Positions 53,006-62,240 of a stretch of 64,000 nucleotides of DNA are shown here, piece by piece. The notes beneath the pieces were generated by a model that had not been told where the DNA came from, ran no database searches, and saw only the letters and a list, made by a program, of their open reading frames with translations. The position numbers and the translations under genes are program-made. The stretch is taken from NCBI RefSeq assembly GCF_017377395.1, contig NZ_CP061800.1:124001-188000 (forward strand), given 5' to 3'. Each line of letters opens with the position of its first letter. Position 1 is the first letter of the stretch. This DNA is from Desulfonema magnum. Lineage in GTDB: Bacteria > Desulfobacterota > Desulfobacteria > Desulfobacterales > 4be13.

Positions 53006-54379
53006 GGAATCGGTATTAAATAACTTTCCCATTTTAATTTATTGGAATTGCACGATAATTCCATTTGGGTAAAATTTTGTCGAATACAATTCGCATTTCT
53101 GATTTAAAAGTTTCAGCAACTTTTCGACCGGTTTCATAGACTTTATCAATAACATGGACAAAGACTTTTAAACCTTTTTTGGTATGTGTTTTGGCTATCA
53201 GATCAGTCACCACCTCCAAACTTGAAAAGATTACTCCCTGACACGCACGAGTAATATGAGGAAACAGGCGATGTTCGATCGGATTAAATTTGGAACAATA
53301 GGGCGGGTAATGAGCGATTCGGATTTCAATCCCGATTTCATCCGCCAGAATTTGTAAATCTTGTTTGAAAAGGTAATGTCGGGAACTGTTGCTGCCGCCA
53401 CCATCGCACAATATCAAAACTGACGTGGCATTTGGATATATTCGGCAACCGTAACCATACCACCAATGACGGAAACTGTCACAGGCAAATTCACTGGTAT
53501 CATGACTTGTTCCCACCTGAACATACCCGATATTGAGTCGCAGGTCATAAAAACAATGCGGAATTATGACACCTTCGGCAAAACTTGTAAAATCATGATC
53601 GAAAACTTGCAATTCCTCCAGCGTATATAGTCGGCCTTTCCTGTAAAAATTTCCAAGATATTCTTTTTTCTTGGTATCCATGCTGATAACGGGATTACCG
53701 GCCTTCCGGTATTCTGATCTGAGTTTCAAAATATTGTCAAACTGAGCGTCGCGATCTGGTACGTTTTTTTTCATAGGTTTGCGTTTCTGAGCTTTACGCA
53801 ACCGATAGTCATGCTTTTTGAGCAATTGACGGACAATGTTACGACTCACTTTTACTCCGTATTTTTTTTCCAGAGCCTCCGCGATTTCCCACTCCCTCAG
53901 ATTTGTCCATCGTACCTTTTCATCCATCGGATCTCCTGCTGTATGCTCACGCACCACATTCAAAAACTGCTCGTCTATTTCAGGGTGCTCAGTCAGATAC
54001 TGTTTGCGTCCGCCACCTTTTTTACGTATTTCAGAAGATTCAGCAGGAGATTTTCCAATTTGTTTTGCTACGATGTGTCCGGGCAGGCCGCTTACTTCGA
54101 TCGCTCCTTTGCGCACAGTCCGCCTGCTGCAACCCAAGACTTTGGCAATATAATTTTGTCCGCCATGTCCCAATTTCAAAGCTTCAATACCGGCATATCG
54201 CCGGCGGTCTTTTTCATTCAGACTCTCATAGTATCGCCGCATGATTTCTTCTACTTCTAAGGAATAGGGTTGCATAATAATCTCCTTTTGATAAAGTGAT
54301 TTTGAAATACACTTTACAGGATTACGCAATTTTTTAACATATAAAAATCAAAATGGGCATATTATTTCATGCTCATTCC
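53006..54379 (-). mobile_element. ISAzo13-like insertion sequence inside the lipid A operon, about 1374 bp
   Basis: Imperfect inverted ends GGAATCGGTATTAAATAAC and the inverse of the right end (TTATTTCATGCTCATTCC) are flanked by TAA on each side. The element is inserted in a GTTAGGTGTTAGG micro-repeat, parts of which remain at 52977-53005 and 54380-54523. One intact transposase gene. Confidence 0.82.
53034..54275 (-). CDS. ISAzo13-family transposase
   Basis: A 413-residue protein from ATG 54275 (AAGGAG upstream). It has an N-terminal helix-turn-helix (GGQNYIAKVLGCSRRTVRKG) and a DDE core: GNPVISMDTKKKEYLGNF (first Asp), SVLILCDGGGSNSSRHYLF (second Asp) and PPYCSKFNPIEHRLFPHITR (Glu). The IEHRLFPHI motif is typical of ISAzo13. 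The frame extends to 54329 but that start lacks a ribosome site. Confidence 0.9.
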   Translation of the reverse strand: MQPYSLEVEEIMRRYYESLNEKDRRRYAGIEALKLGHGGQNYIAKVLGCSRRTVRKGAIEVSGLPGHIVAKQIGKSPAESSEIRKKGGGRKQYLTEHPEIDEQFLNVVREHTAGDPMDEKVRWTNLREWEIAEALEKKYGVKVSRNIVRQLLKKHDYRLRKAQKRKPMKKNVPDRDAQFDNILKLRSEYRKAGNPVISMDTKKKEYLGNFYRKGRLYTLEELQVFDHDFTSFAEGVIIPHCFYDLRLNIGYVQVGTSHDTSEFACDSFRHWWYGYGCRIYPNATSVLILCDGGGSNSSRHYLFKQDLQILADEIGIEIRIAHYPPYCSKFNPIEHRLFPHITRACQGVIFSSLEVVTDLIAKTHTKKGLKVFVHVIDKVYETGRKVAETFKSEMRIVFDKILPKWNYRAIPIN

Positions 54380-54523
54380 TAAGTGTTAGGTGTTAGGTGT
54401 TAGGTTTTAAGTGTTAGGTGTTAGGTGTTAGGTTTTAAGTGTTAGGTGTTAGGTTTTAGGTTTTAGGTTTTAAGTGTTAGGTGTTAGGTGTTAGGTGTTA
54501 GGTGTTAGGTGTTAGGTGTCAGG
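54380..54523 (+). repeat. GTTAGGTGTTAGGTTTTAAG micro-repeat, IS-split
   Basis: About 144 bases of TGTTAGG units between the IS and lpxA, continuous with the 52977-53005 stretch on the other side of the element. Confidence 0.92.
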
Positions 54524-54577
54524 GCCGATGTTCAAGATTTTTTGTTCTTTGCACAGGCAAATCATAAAAGTTGCCTT

Positions 54578-54655
54578 CGCTACAGGAATTTTGTATAAGA
54601 AGAGGATGATAAGAAGAGGGATTAAATCCTTTTCTTATACAAAATCCTTGTAGCG
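54578..54655 (+). repeat. Hairpin of the CGCTACAAGGATTTT family
   Basis: CGCTACAGGAATTTTGTATA at the left pairs with TATACAAAATCCTTGTAGCG at the right; the 24-bp arms have two mismatches. The loop contains GAGGATGATAAGAAGAGGGA. Confidence 0.88.
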
Positions 54656-54788
54656 ACATGTCAGAGACAAAAAATAATATTGGCCAGGCCGGGAAATCTC
54701 CGTGTGAAAATTGTCAGCAAATTCACTCACCCGGGAAAAACTTGATCATCAGATACAAGGCATCTGAAAAACACCAGATGTCAGATGC

Positions 54789-55559
54789 TTATCTCGTAAT
54801 GCCTCTCTCGGAAGACTTGATAAAGTTGACAAAATTAACGACTTCGGGAACCTGCTCCACTTCTGCGCTGACTCTTTCAATGGCTTCATTCAGGGTGATT
54901 CCGATGCGAAAAATGATTCTGTAAACTTTTTTCAATGCAGATAAGGTTTCCTGAGACATTCCATGACGTTTCAGCCCCACGGTGTTTAAGCCGTGGAGTT
55001 TTGCCCTGTCTCCCGCGGCAATGACATATGGCGGAATATCTTTTACCACCGCGGATTTTCCACCCACAAAGGCATAATCCCCGATTCTCACAAACTGATG
55101 AATCGCCACAAGCCCTCCGACCGTGGCATAATCCCCGATGATGATATGCCCGCCAAGTGTGGCATTGTTCGACATGGTGACGTTTCTGCCAACTTTGCAG
55201 TCATGGGCAATGTGGGTATAGGCCATGAGAAAATTTTCTTCCCCGATTTCGGTCACGCCGCCGCCAAAACTGGTTCCCCTGTGAATGGTGACAAATTCCC
55301 GTATGACCGAGCCTCGTCCGATTTTAACACGCGTATCTTCACCGCCGAATTTCAAGGACTGCGGCACAGCGCCGATGGCCGCAAATTGAAAAATATGACA
55401 ATCCGGGCCGATACTGACATGAGGTTCAATCACAGCATGGGAGCCGATAATGGTTCCGGAGCCAATGGAAACATTTTCCCGGATAATCGCATAGGGGCCC
55501 ACCTCAACATTGCTGCCAAGTTCGGCTTTGGGGTCTATGATTGCGGTGGGATGTATCAT
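54789..55559 (-). CDS. lpxA: UDP-N-acetylglucosamine acyltransferase
   Basis: A 256-residue left-handed beta-helix enzyme, the first committed step of lipid A synthesis. Hexapeptide repeats fill residues 1-190 ([37 protein letters not shown]). The catalytic His is in [15 protein letters not shown], and the C-terminal helices ([20 protein letters not shown]) are as in LpxA. Its ATG overlaps the fabZ stop by four bases (ATGA). The downstream lpxI is cut off by the IS element. Confidence 0.97.
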   Translation of the reverse strand: MIHPTAIIDPKAELGSNVEVGPYAIIRENVSIGSGTIIGSHAVIEPHVSIGPDCHIFQFAAIGAVPQSLKFGGEDTRVKIGRGSVIREFVTIHRGTSFGGGVTEIGEENFLMAYTHIAHDCKVGRNVTMSNNATLGGHIIIGDYATVGGLVAIHQFVRIGDYAFVGGKSAVVKDIPPYVIAAGDRAKLHGLNTVGLKRHGMSQETLSALKKVYRIIFRIGITLNEAIERVSAEVEQVPEVVNFVNFIKSSERGITR

Positions 55560-56002
55560 TTCTTTTCTCCGATAGTTGCCATAAATTCAGCTTCAGCCAC
55601 ACGATCCCCGTCAACCGTTGCCACACCGGACATTTTGATCGCTTTTGCCCGGGCTTTCAGAAGCTGCACCTCAAAGATGAGCTGATCTCCGGGCACAACC
55701 GGTTTTCTGAATTTGGCCTTATCTATTCCCATAAAATAAAACAGAGCGCCCTTGCTTTCCGGGGACACGGATTCAAGCGCAAGCACTGCCCCTGTCTGGG
55801 CCATGGCTTCCACAATAAGCACACCGGGCATAATCGGTGCCCCTGGAAAATGACCCTGAAAAAACGGCTCATTGATGGTGACATTTTTCAGCGCGACAAT
55901 TTTCTCTTTTGGTACAAGTTCAAGTACCCGATCCACCAGAATAAAAGGATATCGGTGCGGCAGGAAACTCATGATTTCCTGAATATCATATTTTTTTTCC
56001 AT
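55556..56002 (-). CDS. fabZ: 3-hydroxyacyl-ACP dehydratase
   Basis: A 148-residue hot-dog-fold dehydratase from ATG 56002. [20 protein letters not shown] opens it, and the catalytic His/Glu are in [20 protein letters not shown] with MAQTG after. It supplies unsaturated acyl chains and competes with LpxA for 3-hydroxyacyl-ACP. First gene of the lipid A operon; AAAGG lies a little far upstream. Codons up to 56143 come from a repeat. Confidence 0.96.
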   Translation of the reverse strand: MEKKYDIQEIMSFLPHRYPFILVDRVLELVPKEKIVALKNVTINEPFFQGHFPGAPIMPGVLIVEAMAQTGAVLALESVSPESKGALFYFMGIDKAKFRKPVVPGDQLIFEVQLLKARAKAIKMSGVATVDGDRVAEAEFMATIGEKK

Positions 56003-56124
56003 TTTTTTAAGACCTTTGTTACATATAAAAAATAATAAAATTTTACTCGTTCCCGTACTCCGCCTGAGACCCCGTCTCCAGATACGCTCCCTTACATGGC
56101 AAGGCTGTTGACTTAGGCAATTCC

Positions 56125-56190
56125 GAACGGATCCGGAGTGCAAAAATTATATTTTTGCGCCTGCGAAAAAGCATTTTTCGCACTCCGGAG
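56125..56190 (+). repeat. CGGAGTGCAAAAA / TTTTTCGCACTCCG hairpin
   Basis: GGATCCGGAGTGCAAAAATT and AAAGCATTTTTCGCACTCCG form nested stems. Related to the 76-bp array at 1.5 kb and the pair at 36.6 kb. A longer match, AAGTCAACAGC against GCTGTTGACTT, surrounds it (56104-56226), making a MITE-like unit. Confidence 0.8.
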
Positions 56191-56418
56191 AAAATACTGG
56201 AAAACCCGCTTACTCTTAAGTCAACAGCATTGCCCTTACATGGCATCCCGCAGGGGTGGGTAACGATGAAATACGAGACAGAGCCTCTGAGAACGGATTC
56301 TCAGACAGATTCCGTTTTTATTGGTTATTCCATTGCTTTTTTAGAAATTGTTCTAAGAAATCTTTATAAGTACCTGAGCAAAAATTTTTTATGTACTTTT
56401 TTTTCTGCGAGCGGCGGA

Positions 56419-56477
56419 GAAACGCGGCTTTTTCCTTTGTCGGAAAGGCATCATTCCGGAAAAAAAAGCCGGGTTTC
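56419..56477 (+). repeat. Hairpin element of the GAAACCCGG family
   Basis: GAAACGCGGCTTTTTC pairs with AAAAAAAGCCGGGTTTC. The flanks TAAGTACCTG and TTTTCTGCGA match those of 62007-62064, so the full element is about 130 bases. Confidence 0.85.
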
Positions 56478-56642
56478 TTCCCCGGGCAGATATTAAAAAC
56501 TTATGGTTAGGTACTTATGTCCGGGTGTTCCGAAATTCTTCCAATACGTTTTCATATTTGTGAAGATATTTATCCGCGCACTGTTTGGAACATGCTGAAA
56601 ACAAACCAATTGGCGGGTCAGGGAGCGATAGAAAAAACCCGC

Positions 56643-57290
56643 CTAAATCAAAGATGAACGCCGGGACTGGCCTCTTCCCACAGCACCGAGCACAATACCC
56701 AGCAGAAGCACCCCTGCTCCGCTCAGGACCCACCAGAGCCTCTGGTCTTTCCTGATTTCTTTTAATTCTGCTTCTGTTTTTGCATTTTTTTTCCTCTGCT
56801 CGGCAAGCTGAAACGCTGCTTTTTTATAGGCTGTCTCAACTTCTAAAAAATCAGAACATCCGATTTTAAGTTTTTCATAAGACTTGCTCAGTTCATCAAA
56901 TGCTTTTTCATCATCACTAAATCCTGATGTGAGTCTTTCGATTTCCTCTTTTAACCTGCTGTTTTCTTCTTCCAGAGAAGTCACATGAAGTGAAAGCGAA
57001 TCACACCTTTTTATCAGTGCTTCTGATGCAAATACAGGCGGTCTTTGGGATGTAAGATAACGGCTGAGGACCCAGCCTTTTTTTCCATCCTCAAGTCGGA
57101 TATTTGTCCATCCCTGCCCCTTTTCCAGTATTTCAACAGGTTGTCCGGTCGAAAGCATGGAAAGTATTTTGCGGTTATTTCCCGGGCCCAGCCTCATTGT
57201 TATTTTGATTTCGCTGACATACATGGTTTCAGCCTCAGCCACCGTGGAAAATAAAAGCAGACAAATTCCGATAAAAACACATTTTTTCAT
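56643..57290 (-). CDS. SH3-domain envelope protein (TIGR04211-like)
   Basis: A 215-residue protein from ATG 57290 (AGAGG upstream). A signal peptide (VFIGICLLLFSTVAEAE) is followed by a bacterial SH3 domain (MYVSEIKITMRLGPGNNRKI, WTNIRLEDGKKGWVLSRYL), a coiled coil at about residues 95-185 and one C-terminal membrane helix (LWWVLSGAGVLLLGIVLGAV). The layout is that of the SH3-domain proteins with a C-terminal anchor seen across proteobacteria; probable periplasmic, function poorly known. Confidence 0.85.
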   Translation of the reverse strand: MKKCVFIGICLLLFSTVAEAETMYVSEIKITMRLGPGNNRKILSMLSTGQPVEILEKGQGWTNIRLEDGKKGWVLSRYLTSQRPPVFASEALIKRCDSLSLHVTSLEEENSRLKEEIERLTSGFSDDEKAFDELSKSYEKLKIGCSDFLEVETAYKKAAFQLAEQRKKNAKTEAELKEIRKDQRLWWVLSGAGVLLLGIVLGAVGRGQSRRSSLI

Positions 57291-58035
57291 AAACAGCCTC
57301 TTCATCATGGTTTTGGCTAATAATGAGAACAATCTTTTAAGCTATTATAAAAAACTAAAAAACTTGGTTTTTCATAACGGGGGGATAATCTTTTTTATAT
57401 CTATACCTGATATTGATCAGATTGTAAAGAATTTAATCCTTACAACGGCATTCATCAAAGGATCATTTTCATATTGAAAAGCCTGAATTATTCCGGTTAA
57501 TTTGTCATTGTCGGATTCTGCCCCCATTGTCCGGAGTACAGACCCTTAAACCCTGAATGGCAATTTTTTTCCAAGAGGAGTTTCGCCGCGGCTCGACAGA
57601 TTCTGCCCCTTGTCCGGCTTACAAAAAAAGCAGAAATATGACATTCCTGTCCCTGTCATAAATTAGAAGATAAAAAATAATTTTTTAATTATAACGGATT
57701 TAGTAAAAAATATAATATACTGAAATAATTTATTTAAAATATGATTTTTTTTCTTCGAATGTCATTCCGGGGAAAACTGACGTGATGCGGGGCTTATAAT
57801 GCCACAAAGGCACAAAGACACAAAGTCTCACTCGATAATCAAATTTTTTTCTGTCATTCCTGCGAAAGCAGGAATGACAGGCTATTCGGCCGGATCGTAT
57901 CAAAAAAACTTGATTATCGAGTCTCACGAAGGATATTCGCGTCTCTTTGTGTCTTCTGGTGTTGCTTTTCGGTTAAAGTCAGATTCATTGCGGTCATGCG
58001 GTTGTTTCGTAACAGATCAGATGTTTGTGTGCTTT
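57291..58035. other. Gene-free interval with one nested hairpin
   Basis: 745 bases without a supported gene. The first part is AT-rich. The second half contains the inverted repeat at 57831-57921 within a CACAAAG-type repeat (57801-57825 and about 57935-57955). Confidence 0.6.
57831..57921 (+). repeat. Nested inverted repeat with GTCATTCCTGC core
   Basis: The outer arms CTCGATAATCAA/TTGATTATCGAG are 12 bp and perfect. The inner hairpin GTCATTCCTGC-GAAA-GCAGGAATGAC is 11 bp and perfect, a widespread REP-type palindrome. Confidence 0.92.
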
Positions 58036-58368
58036 TCAAAAAAACAGTCCCAATATTCCATGCAGGGTTGCGACACCAAACGCTGAATAGGCAAAGGTTT
58101 TGTGCAAGCGCAGCAAAACCGGGGCCTGCCCTTTGATCTTAATCCACCGGGTGATGATTGCTGATACCATTAGGAGCCATATAACAGGGCCGGAGATACT
58201 CAGCCACCGATATTTGGGCAATCCGAGAAATCCATGACTCACATGCCCGGTATGCTCCACTTCTTCCATATCTTCTATCGCCACTTCCTCGGCCTCTGTT
58301 GATGCGTTCTCCGCGTAAACAAGACAGACTGAGAAAATAAGCGTCAGGATAATTATCACTATTTTCAT
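58036..58368 (-). CDS. Small membrane protein of unknown function
   Basis: A 110-residue protein from ATG 58368 with AGGAG upstream. It has a signal peptide (IIILTLIFSVCLVYAE), an acidic segment with two His, then two membrane helices (WLSISGPVIWLLMVSAIITR and FAYSAFGVATLHGILGLFF). His residues in RLHKTFAYS and VATLHGILG could bind haem or metal; this is a guess. No neighbours in operon distance. Confidence 0.7.
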   Translation of the reverse strand: MKIVIIILTLIFSVCLVYAENASTEAEEVAIEDMEEVEHTGHVSHGFLGLPKYRWLSISGPVIWLLMVSAIITRWIKIKGQAPVLLRLHKTFAYSAFGVATLHGILGLFF

Positions 58369-58439
58369 AACAAATCTCCTCTGAAACTTGAAATTCAAAG
58401 ATTCAGCGGATTTTCAAGCAGCCATATGAGATCGTTCCG

Positions 58440-58665
58440 AGTTTCAAGTTTCAAGCTATTATAAACATGTCGCCCCCACGGGGCTTTGCCAGCCCTGTAA
58501 GGGCAGGCATACTTGCAACTTTTTTGTCTCCTGTCGCGGGGAGCTTCGTGACGCGAAGCGTCTGTCCTGCATTCCCACGCAAAGCGTGGGAACGAGACCA
58601 AAGCGTGGGAACGAGACCAACGAGACCAAGCGTGGGAACGAGACCAAAGCCGGGTTTCTTCGCTC
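58440..58665 (+). repeat. Cluster of palindromes including CATTCCCACGC/GCGTGGGAACG
   Basis: CCCCACGGGGC and CCTGTAAGGGCAGG are followed by CGTCCTGCATTCCCACGCAAAG-type units; GCGTGGGAACGAGACC occurs three times at irregular spacing. Related to the GTTCCCAGGC array at 8.3 kb. No gene is seen. Confidence 0.8.
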
Positions 58666-58912
58666 TCCCGCACACAGTCCGGAAACTTTTCGATCTGCTG
58701 ACACTCATTACCTTCAGAATCAAACATACTATTTTTTTCCTCCTTGTTGTTAAGAGTAAATAAAAATTCCGATACACCTCATCTGTCAGATAAATAGAAT
58801 AAAAATAAAGGGTTTGTCAATAAAATAACAAGAATTACCAGGGTTTCTGAAATCTAATCCCCTTAAAGTCTCAGGTTGACACCTGTCTGTTTGTTTGTTA
58901 ATAAACGCTCAT

Positions 58913-58980
58913 GAAAAAGTCGGGTTTTTCGCCCCCGGTCATAAAAATATTTTCAGATAAAAAACCCCGGCTTTTCAAAA
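58913..58980 (+). repeat. Hairpin element, inverted relative of 9638-9703
   Basis: AAAAAGTCGGGTTTTTCGCC, then CCCGGTCATAAAAATATTTT and AAAAAACCCCGGCTTTT, the reverse complement of the 9.6 kb element with few changes. Confidence 0.85.
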
Positions 58981-59095
58981 TATATTTTCACGGTAAACTA
59001 TAAATATTAAGAGGCTTATTTGTATTCCGGGCATATTGTCTTATGGTTTCAAATGCCGTGTTCGGAAACAGGCGCAATTAAAACAGGTCTCATGG

Positions 59096-59140
59096 GGTCC
59101 GGGACCGGGGAAAACCGGAAAACAAAGCAGACTCCGGACC
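59096..59140 (+). other. Structured leader hairpin upstream of the TauE-like gene
   Basis: GGTCCGG (59096-59102) pairs with CCGGACC (59134-59140) around an inner CCGG-GGAAAA-CCGG hairpin. It lies 140 bases before the exporter ATG in a purine-rich stretch. It could be a regulatory leader, but I recognise no known riboswitch class. Confidence 0.4.
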
Positions 59141-59278
59141 TTTTGCCTGGAAAAGATGAACAACTCGGGCGAACTTCTTAAAAAAACAGGTAAAAATAAT
59201 CAGCGATGAGGACGGGGGGACCATATTTTAAGATCGTGACGCGGGAGCCTGAAAACGAAAAAAGGTAGTTTTCACAAG

Positions 59279-60274
59279 ATGACAAACAAAAAACGCTTTC
59301 CTTATATAATCCTGGCAATAGCTGCCGGATTATGGATCATACTTTTTCCTTATTTTTATAAAGATTTTTTTAATGAGTTTTTTTATATGCCTTTTTTAGG
59401 CATTATTGCGGCAACCGTCGCCAACACAACACCTGCGGCGGCCGGAATTGTTTATTTTCCCATACTCACCCGGCTGCATGTGTTACCGGCCACAGCGGTT
59501 CAGTTTAACATGATGATTCAGGCTTATGGCATGGGGCTTGGTACATTCAAATGGTTTCTTGTTAATAAAAAGCTGTTTATATGTGAAGTAATTCCAATAT
59601 GTCTGGTCGGCGGAATTATCGGAGTGGTTGTCAGTATCATTTTCTTTCCGATAGGTAATCCGGAATTACTGACCCTGGTATTCAACTTTATTGCTTTCAT
59701 GCTGACCCAGATTATTTTCTTTTCAATTCTGTGGAAGCACAAATATCCCCGATTACATATTGATCTTAATACTATCAACATACTGATCTTAATCAGCTTT
59801 TCATTTTTAGGGGGGCTTATCTCTGGTTGGATCGGATTCGGCATTGACACCATTTTTTACTTTGTTCTTACGGTAATTTTCAAAATAAATCCCGCAGCCG
59901 CCATTGTTACCAGTATTTCGCTCATGGCAGCAGTGTCCGTAGCTGGCACTCTGATAAACGCTTTTTTTTATGAGGTTCCTCTTTCTTTATGGTATTCAGC
60001 GATTCCGGGAGTGACCATTGCCGGATTATTCCTGGCCGCTTATCTGGCTGTAAAATTAGGAGCAAAGAATGTTCTGATACTATTTACTTTCCTTCTGAGC
60101 ATTGATTTTTTTGTGACGTTGTGGACCCAGCACAGCATTCCCATAAATCAGACGCTGAGGCTATTGATAACTTACGTGCTGATTGTTTACCTGATTTTTA
60201 TTCATATAAAAATATTCAAAAAAAGTTATAAAGACATTGATACTTCTCTGGGAGAGTTCAGACCCCGTGAATAA
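59279..60274 (+). CDS. TauE/SafE-family sulfite/anion exporter
   Basis: A 331-residue protein with about nine membrane helices. The paired conserved segments of the TSUP family are visible: FLGIIAATVANTTPAAAGIV near residue 40 and FLGGLISGWIGFGIDTIFYF near residue 178. The family exports sulfite, sulfoacetate or other small sulfur anions, in keeping with a sulfur-metabolising host. Substrate unproven. A structured leader precedes it. Confidence 0.88.
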   Translation: MTNKKRFPYIILAIAAGLWIILFPYFYKDFFNEFFYMPFLGIIAATVANTTPAAAGIVYFPILTRLHVLPATAVQFNMMIQAYGMGLGTFKWFLVNKKLFICEVIPICLVGGIIGVVVSIIFFPIGNPELLTLVFNFIAFMLTQIIFFSILWKHKYPRLHIDLNTINILILISFSFLGGLISGWIGFGIDTIFYFVLTVIFKINPAAAIVTSISLMAAVSVAGTLINAFFYEVPLSLWYSAIPGVTIAGLFLAAYLAVKLGAKNVLILFTFLLSIDFFVTLWTQHSIPINQTLRLLITYVLIVYLIFIHIKIFKKSYKDIDTSLGEFRPRE

Positions 60275-60337
60275 TCCTGATGAGGTGACTGACAACCCAA
60301 CTTACACAAATGATAAGTCATTGCCGTTTATATGAAA

Positions 60338-60780
60338 AAGGTGTTAGGTGTTAGGTGTCAGGTGTCAGGAAAAATTACAAATTTTTCATGCTTCGTCGTG
60401 ACTGGCATCTCATGCCCGTTTATATGAATGTAGGGTGGGTGAAGCGAAGCGTAACCCACCGTCTGCGCTCATGCCCGTTTATGAATGTAGGGTGGGTGAA
60501 GCGAAGCGTAACCCACCGTCTGCGCTCATGCCCGTTTATATGAAAGTGTCAGGTGTTAGGTGTTAAGTGTTAGGTGTTAAGTGTTAGGAAAAACTGCAAA
60601 ACTTTCATCGCTCGTTGTGACCGGCAGATCATGGCCGTTTATATGAATGTAGGGTGGGTGAAGCGAAGCGGAACCCACCGTCTGCGCTCATGCCCGTTTA
60701 TGAATGTAGGGTGGGTGAAGCGAAGCGGAACCCACCGTCTGCGCTTGGTGAGTTACGCTTCGCTTCACTCACTCTACGTT
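60338..60780 (+). repeat. Mixed GTTAGGTGT micro-repeat and GTAGGGTGGGTGAAGCGAAGC hairpin units
   Basis: GTGTTAGGTGTCAGG stretches at 60338-60370 and 60545-60592 alternate with four copies of ATGTAGGGTGGGTGAAGCG, whose AAGCG/ACCCACC parts form the known-looking GGGTGGGT...ACCCACC hairpin. Copies at about 60425, 60486, 60645 and 60706. They fill the gap between the exporter and tupA. Confidence 0.9.
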
Positions 60781-60789
60781 TCTACATTT

Positions 60790-61692
60790 TTATTTTACAG
60801 GAACAGCATCCGGATAAAAAAGCTGATTTCCCATGAGTTTGTAATCAGCGATGAGCGATTGTCCTTTCTCGGAAATCAGCCATTGTGCAAACTGCTCCGC
60901 GAGATCATATTTTACATGGTCAAATTTTTTGGGATTAATGGGAATGACCCCGTAAGGATTGAAAAGCTGCGAATCTCCTTCGCAAAGAATTTCCAGTTCC
61001 AGAGCAGTTTTTCGCCCCAGTTTGTATTTAATATAAGTGCCTCTGTCTGACAAGGTGTAAGCTTGTTTCTCATCAGCAAACGTCAGTGTTTTTCCCATGC
61101 CCTGACCGATGGACATATACCACTTTCCCGGGCCTTTGGGGTGCATAAAGCTGACATCCTGATTTTTTCCCTTCTTAACAATGGTCTTTGTGACTTTCTC
61201 CATTTCAAGGCCCGTGACGTTCCACAAATTCTGTTCCTTGGTATGCGTCCCACTGTCATCGCCTCTGGAGACAAACACTGCTCCGGAACCAGCGATTTTT
61301 TTCAATGCCTGGGCAGCGTCTTTCATGCCTTTTATCCCTGCGGGATCATTTGCAGGCCCCAGAATAACAAAATCATTGTGCATCACCGCATAACGCTTTG
61401 TGCCATATCCGTCTGCCACAAATTTTTCCTCTCTGGCTTTGGCATGGACGAAAATAACATCAACATTGCCGTCTATCCCGTCACGGATAGCCGCGCCGGT
61501 CCCCTTGGCAATCACCTTGACTTCAATGCCCGTGTCTTTTTTCAGCTCAGGCAAAAGAATATCCAAAAGCCCTGACGACTGGGTGCTGGTGGTCGTGGAC
61601 ATCTTAATTACCTTGTCGCCGGCAAAACCTCCGGGGATGAAAGCCGATGCCATAAAACTCAGAACGATTAACGCAAAAAACAATTTTTTCAC
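60790..61692 (-). CDS. tupA: Tungstate ABC transporter substrate-binding protein (TupA-like)
   Basis: A 300-residue periplasmic protein from GTG 61692 (AAGGAGG upstream). The signal peptide is followed by IKMSTTTSTQSSGLLDILLP, whose TTTS motif is the TupA oxyanion-binding loop. Other typical segments are GTGAAIRDGIDGNVDVIFVH and FVSRGDDSGTHTKEQNLWN. It should deliver tungstate for enzymes such as formate dehydrogenase. The permease and ATPase genes (tupBC) are not adjacent, which is unusual. Confidence 0.9.
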   Translation of the reverse strand: MKKLFFALIVLSFMASAFIPGGFAGDKVIKMSTTTSTQSSGLLDILLPELKKDTGIEVKVIAKGTGAAIRDGIDGNVDVIFVHAKAREEKFVADGYGTKRYAVMHNDFVILGPANDPAGIKGMKDAAQALKKIAGSGAVFVSRGDDSGTHTKEQNLWNVTGLEMEKVTKTIVKKGKNQDVSFMHPKGPGKWYMSIGQGMGKTLTFADEKQAYTLSDRGTYIKYKLGRKTALELEILCEGDSQLFNPYGVIPINPKKFDHVKYDLAEQFAQWLISEKGQSLIADYKLMGNQLFYPDAVPVK

Positions 61693-62006
61693 ATCTTCCT
61701 CCTTTTTCGTCTGTTCTCGTTTGTTTTCGTTAAAAAAATAGAAAATCCCATTTTACATGGCGTGAAATAACAAGAAATCCTATATATGTCAAATGAATAA
61801 TAAACCTTGTCTTCTAAATTGCTGGTGAGGAATCTCATTGTAAAATTTCTTGATAAAACGCTTGAATTTTTTTAGGATAAAACTTAATTATTTTTTTGTT
61901 ACAGAGAACCCTAGGAAATCCGGACGCTGAAAAATATTTTTTGAACTCCGGATGATAAGTACCTGTGCAAAAGTTTTTTATATATCTTTTTTCTGCGAAC
62001 TGCGGA

Positions 62007-62064
62007 GAAACCCGGCTTTTTCCTTCACGGGCGGCGGGTCATTCCGGGAAAAAAGCCGGGTTTC
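62007..62064 (+). repeat. Hairpin element of the GAAACCCGG family
   Basis: GAAACCCGGCTTTTTCC pairs with AAAAAAGCCGGGTTTC. The flanks match those of 56419-56477. Confidence 0.85.
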
Positions 62065-62089
62065 TTCCCGGGCAAATATAAAAAACTTT

Positions 62090-62201
62090 CTGATTATAAC
62101 GGATTTCGGGGAGGGCGGGAAATGGTGTCGAATAAAAGAATGGGACGGATGTCCGTCCGTCAGCATATGACACAGGTCTCCCCTAAATCTGTTATAATCA
62201 G
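62090..62201 (+). mobile_element. MITE-like element, 112 bp
   Basis: The ends CTGATTATAACGGATTTCGG and CTAAATCTGTTATAATCAG (continuing to a 24-bp arm with two mismatches) are the same inverted repeat that bounds 15848-16084. The inner part differs between the two. Confidence 0.75.
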
Positions 62202-62240
62202 ACAGTTTTTTTTCAGCTTGATGATTGCGAATCTGTAAAA

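Larger units (their letters stand above)
61693..62240. other. Gene-free interval with two palindromic elements
   Basis: Between the divergent tupA and HEAT genes. It contains the hairpin at 62007-62064 and the MITE-like unit at 62090-62201. The tupA promoter should lie in 61693-61800. No gene is seen. Confidence 0.6.
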
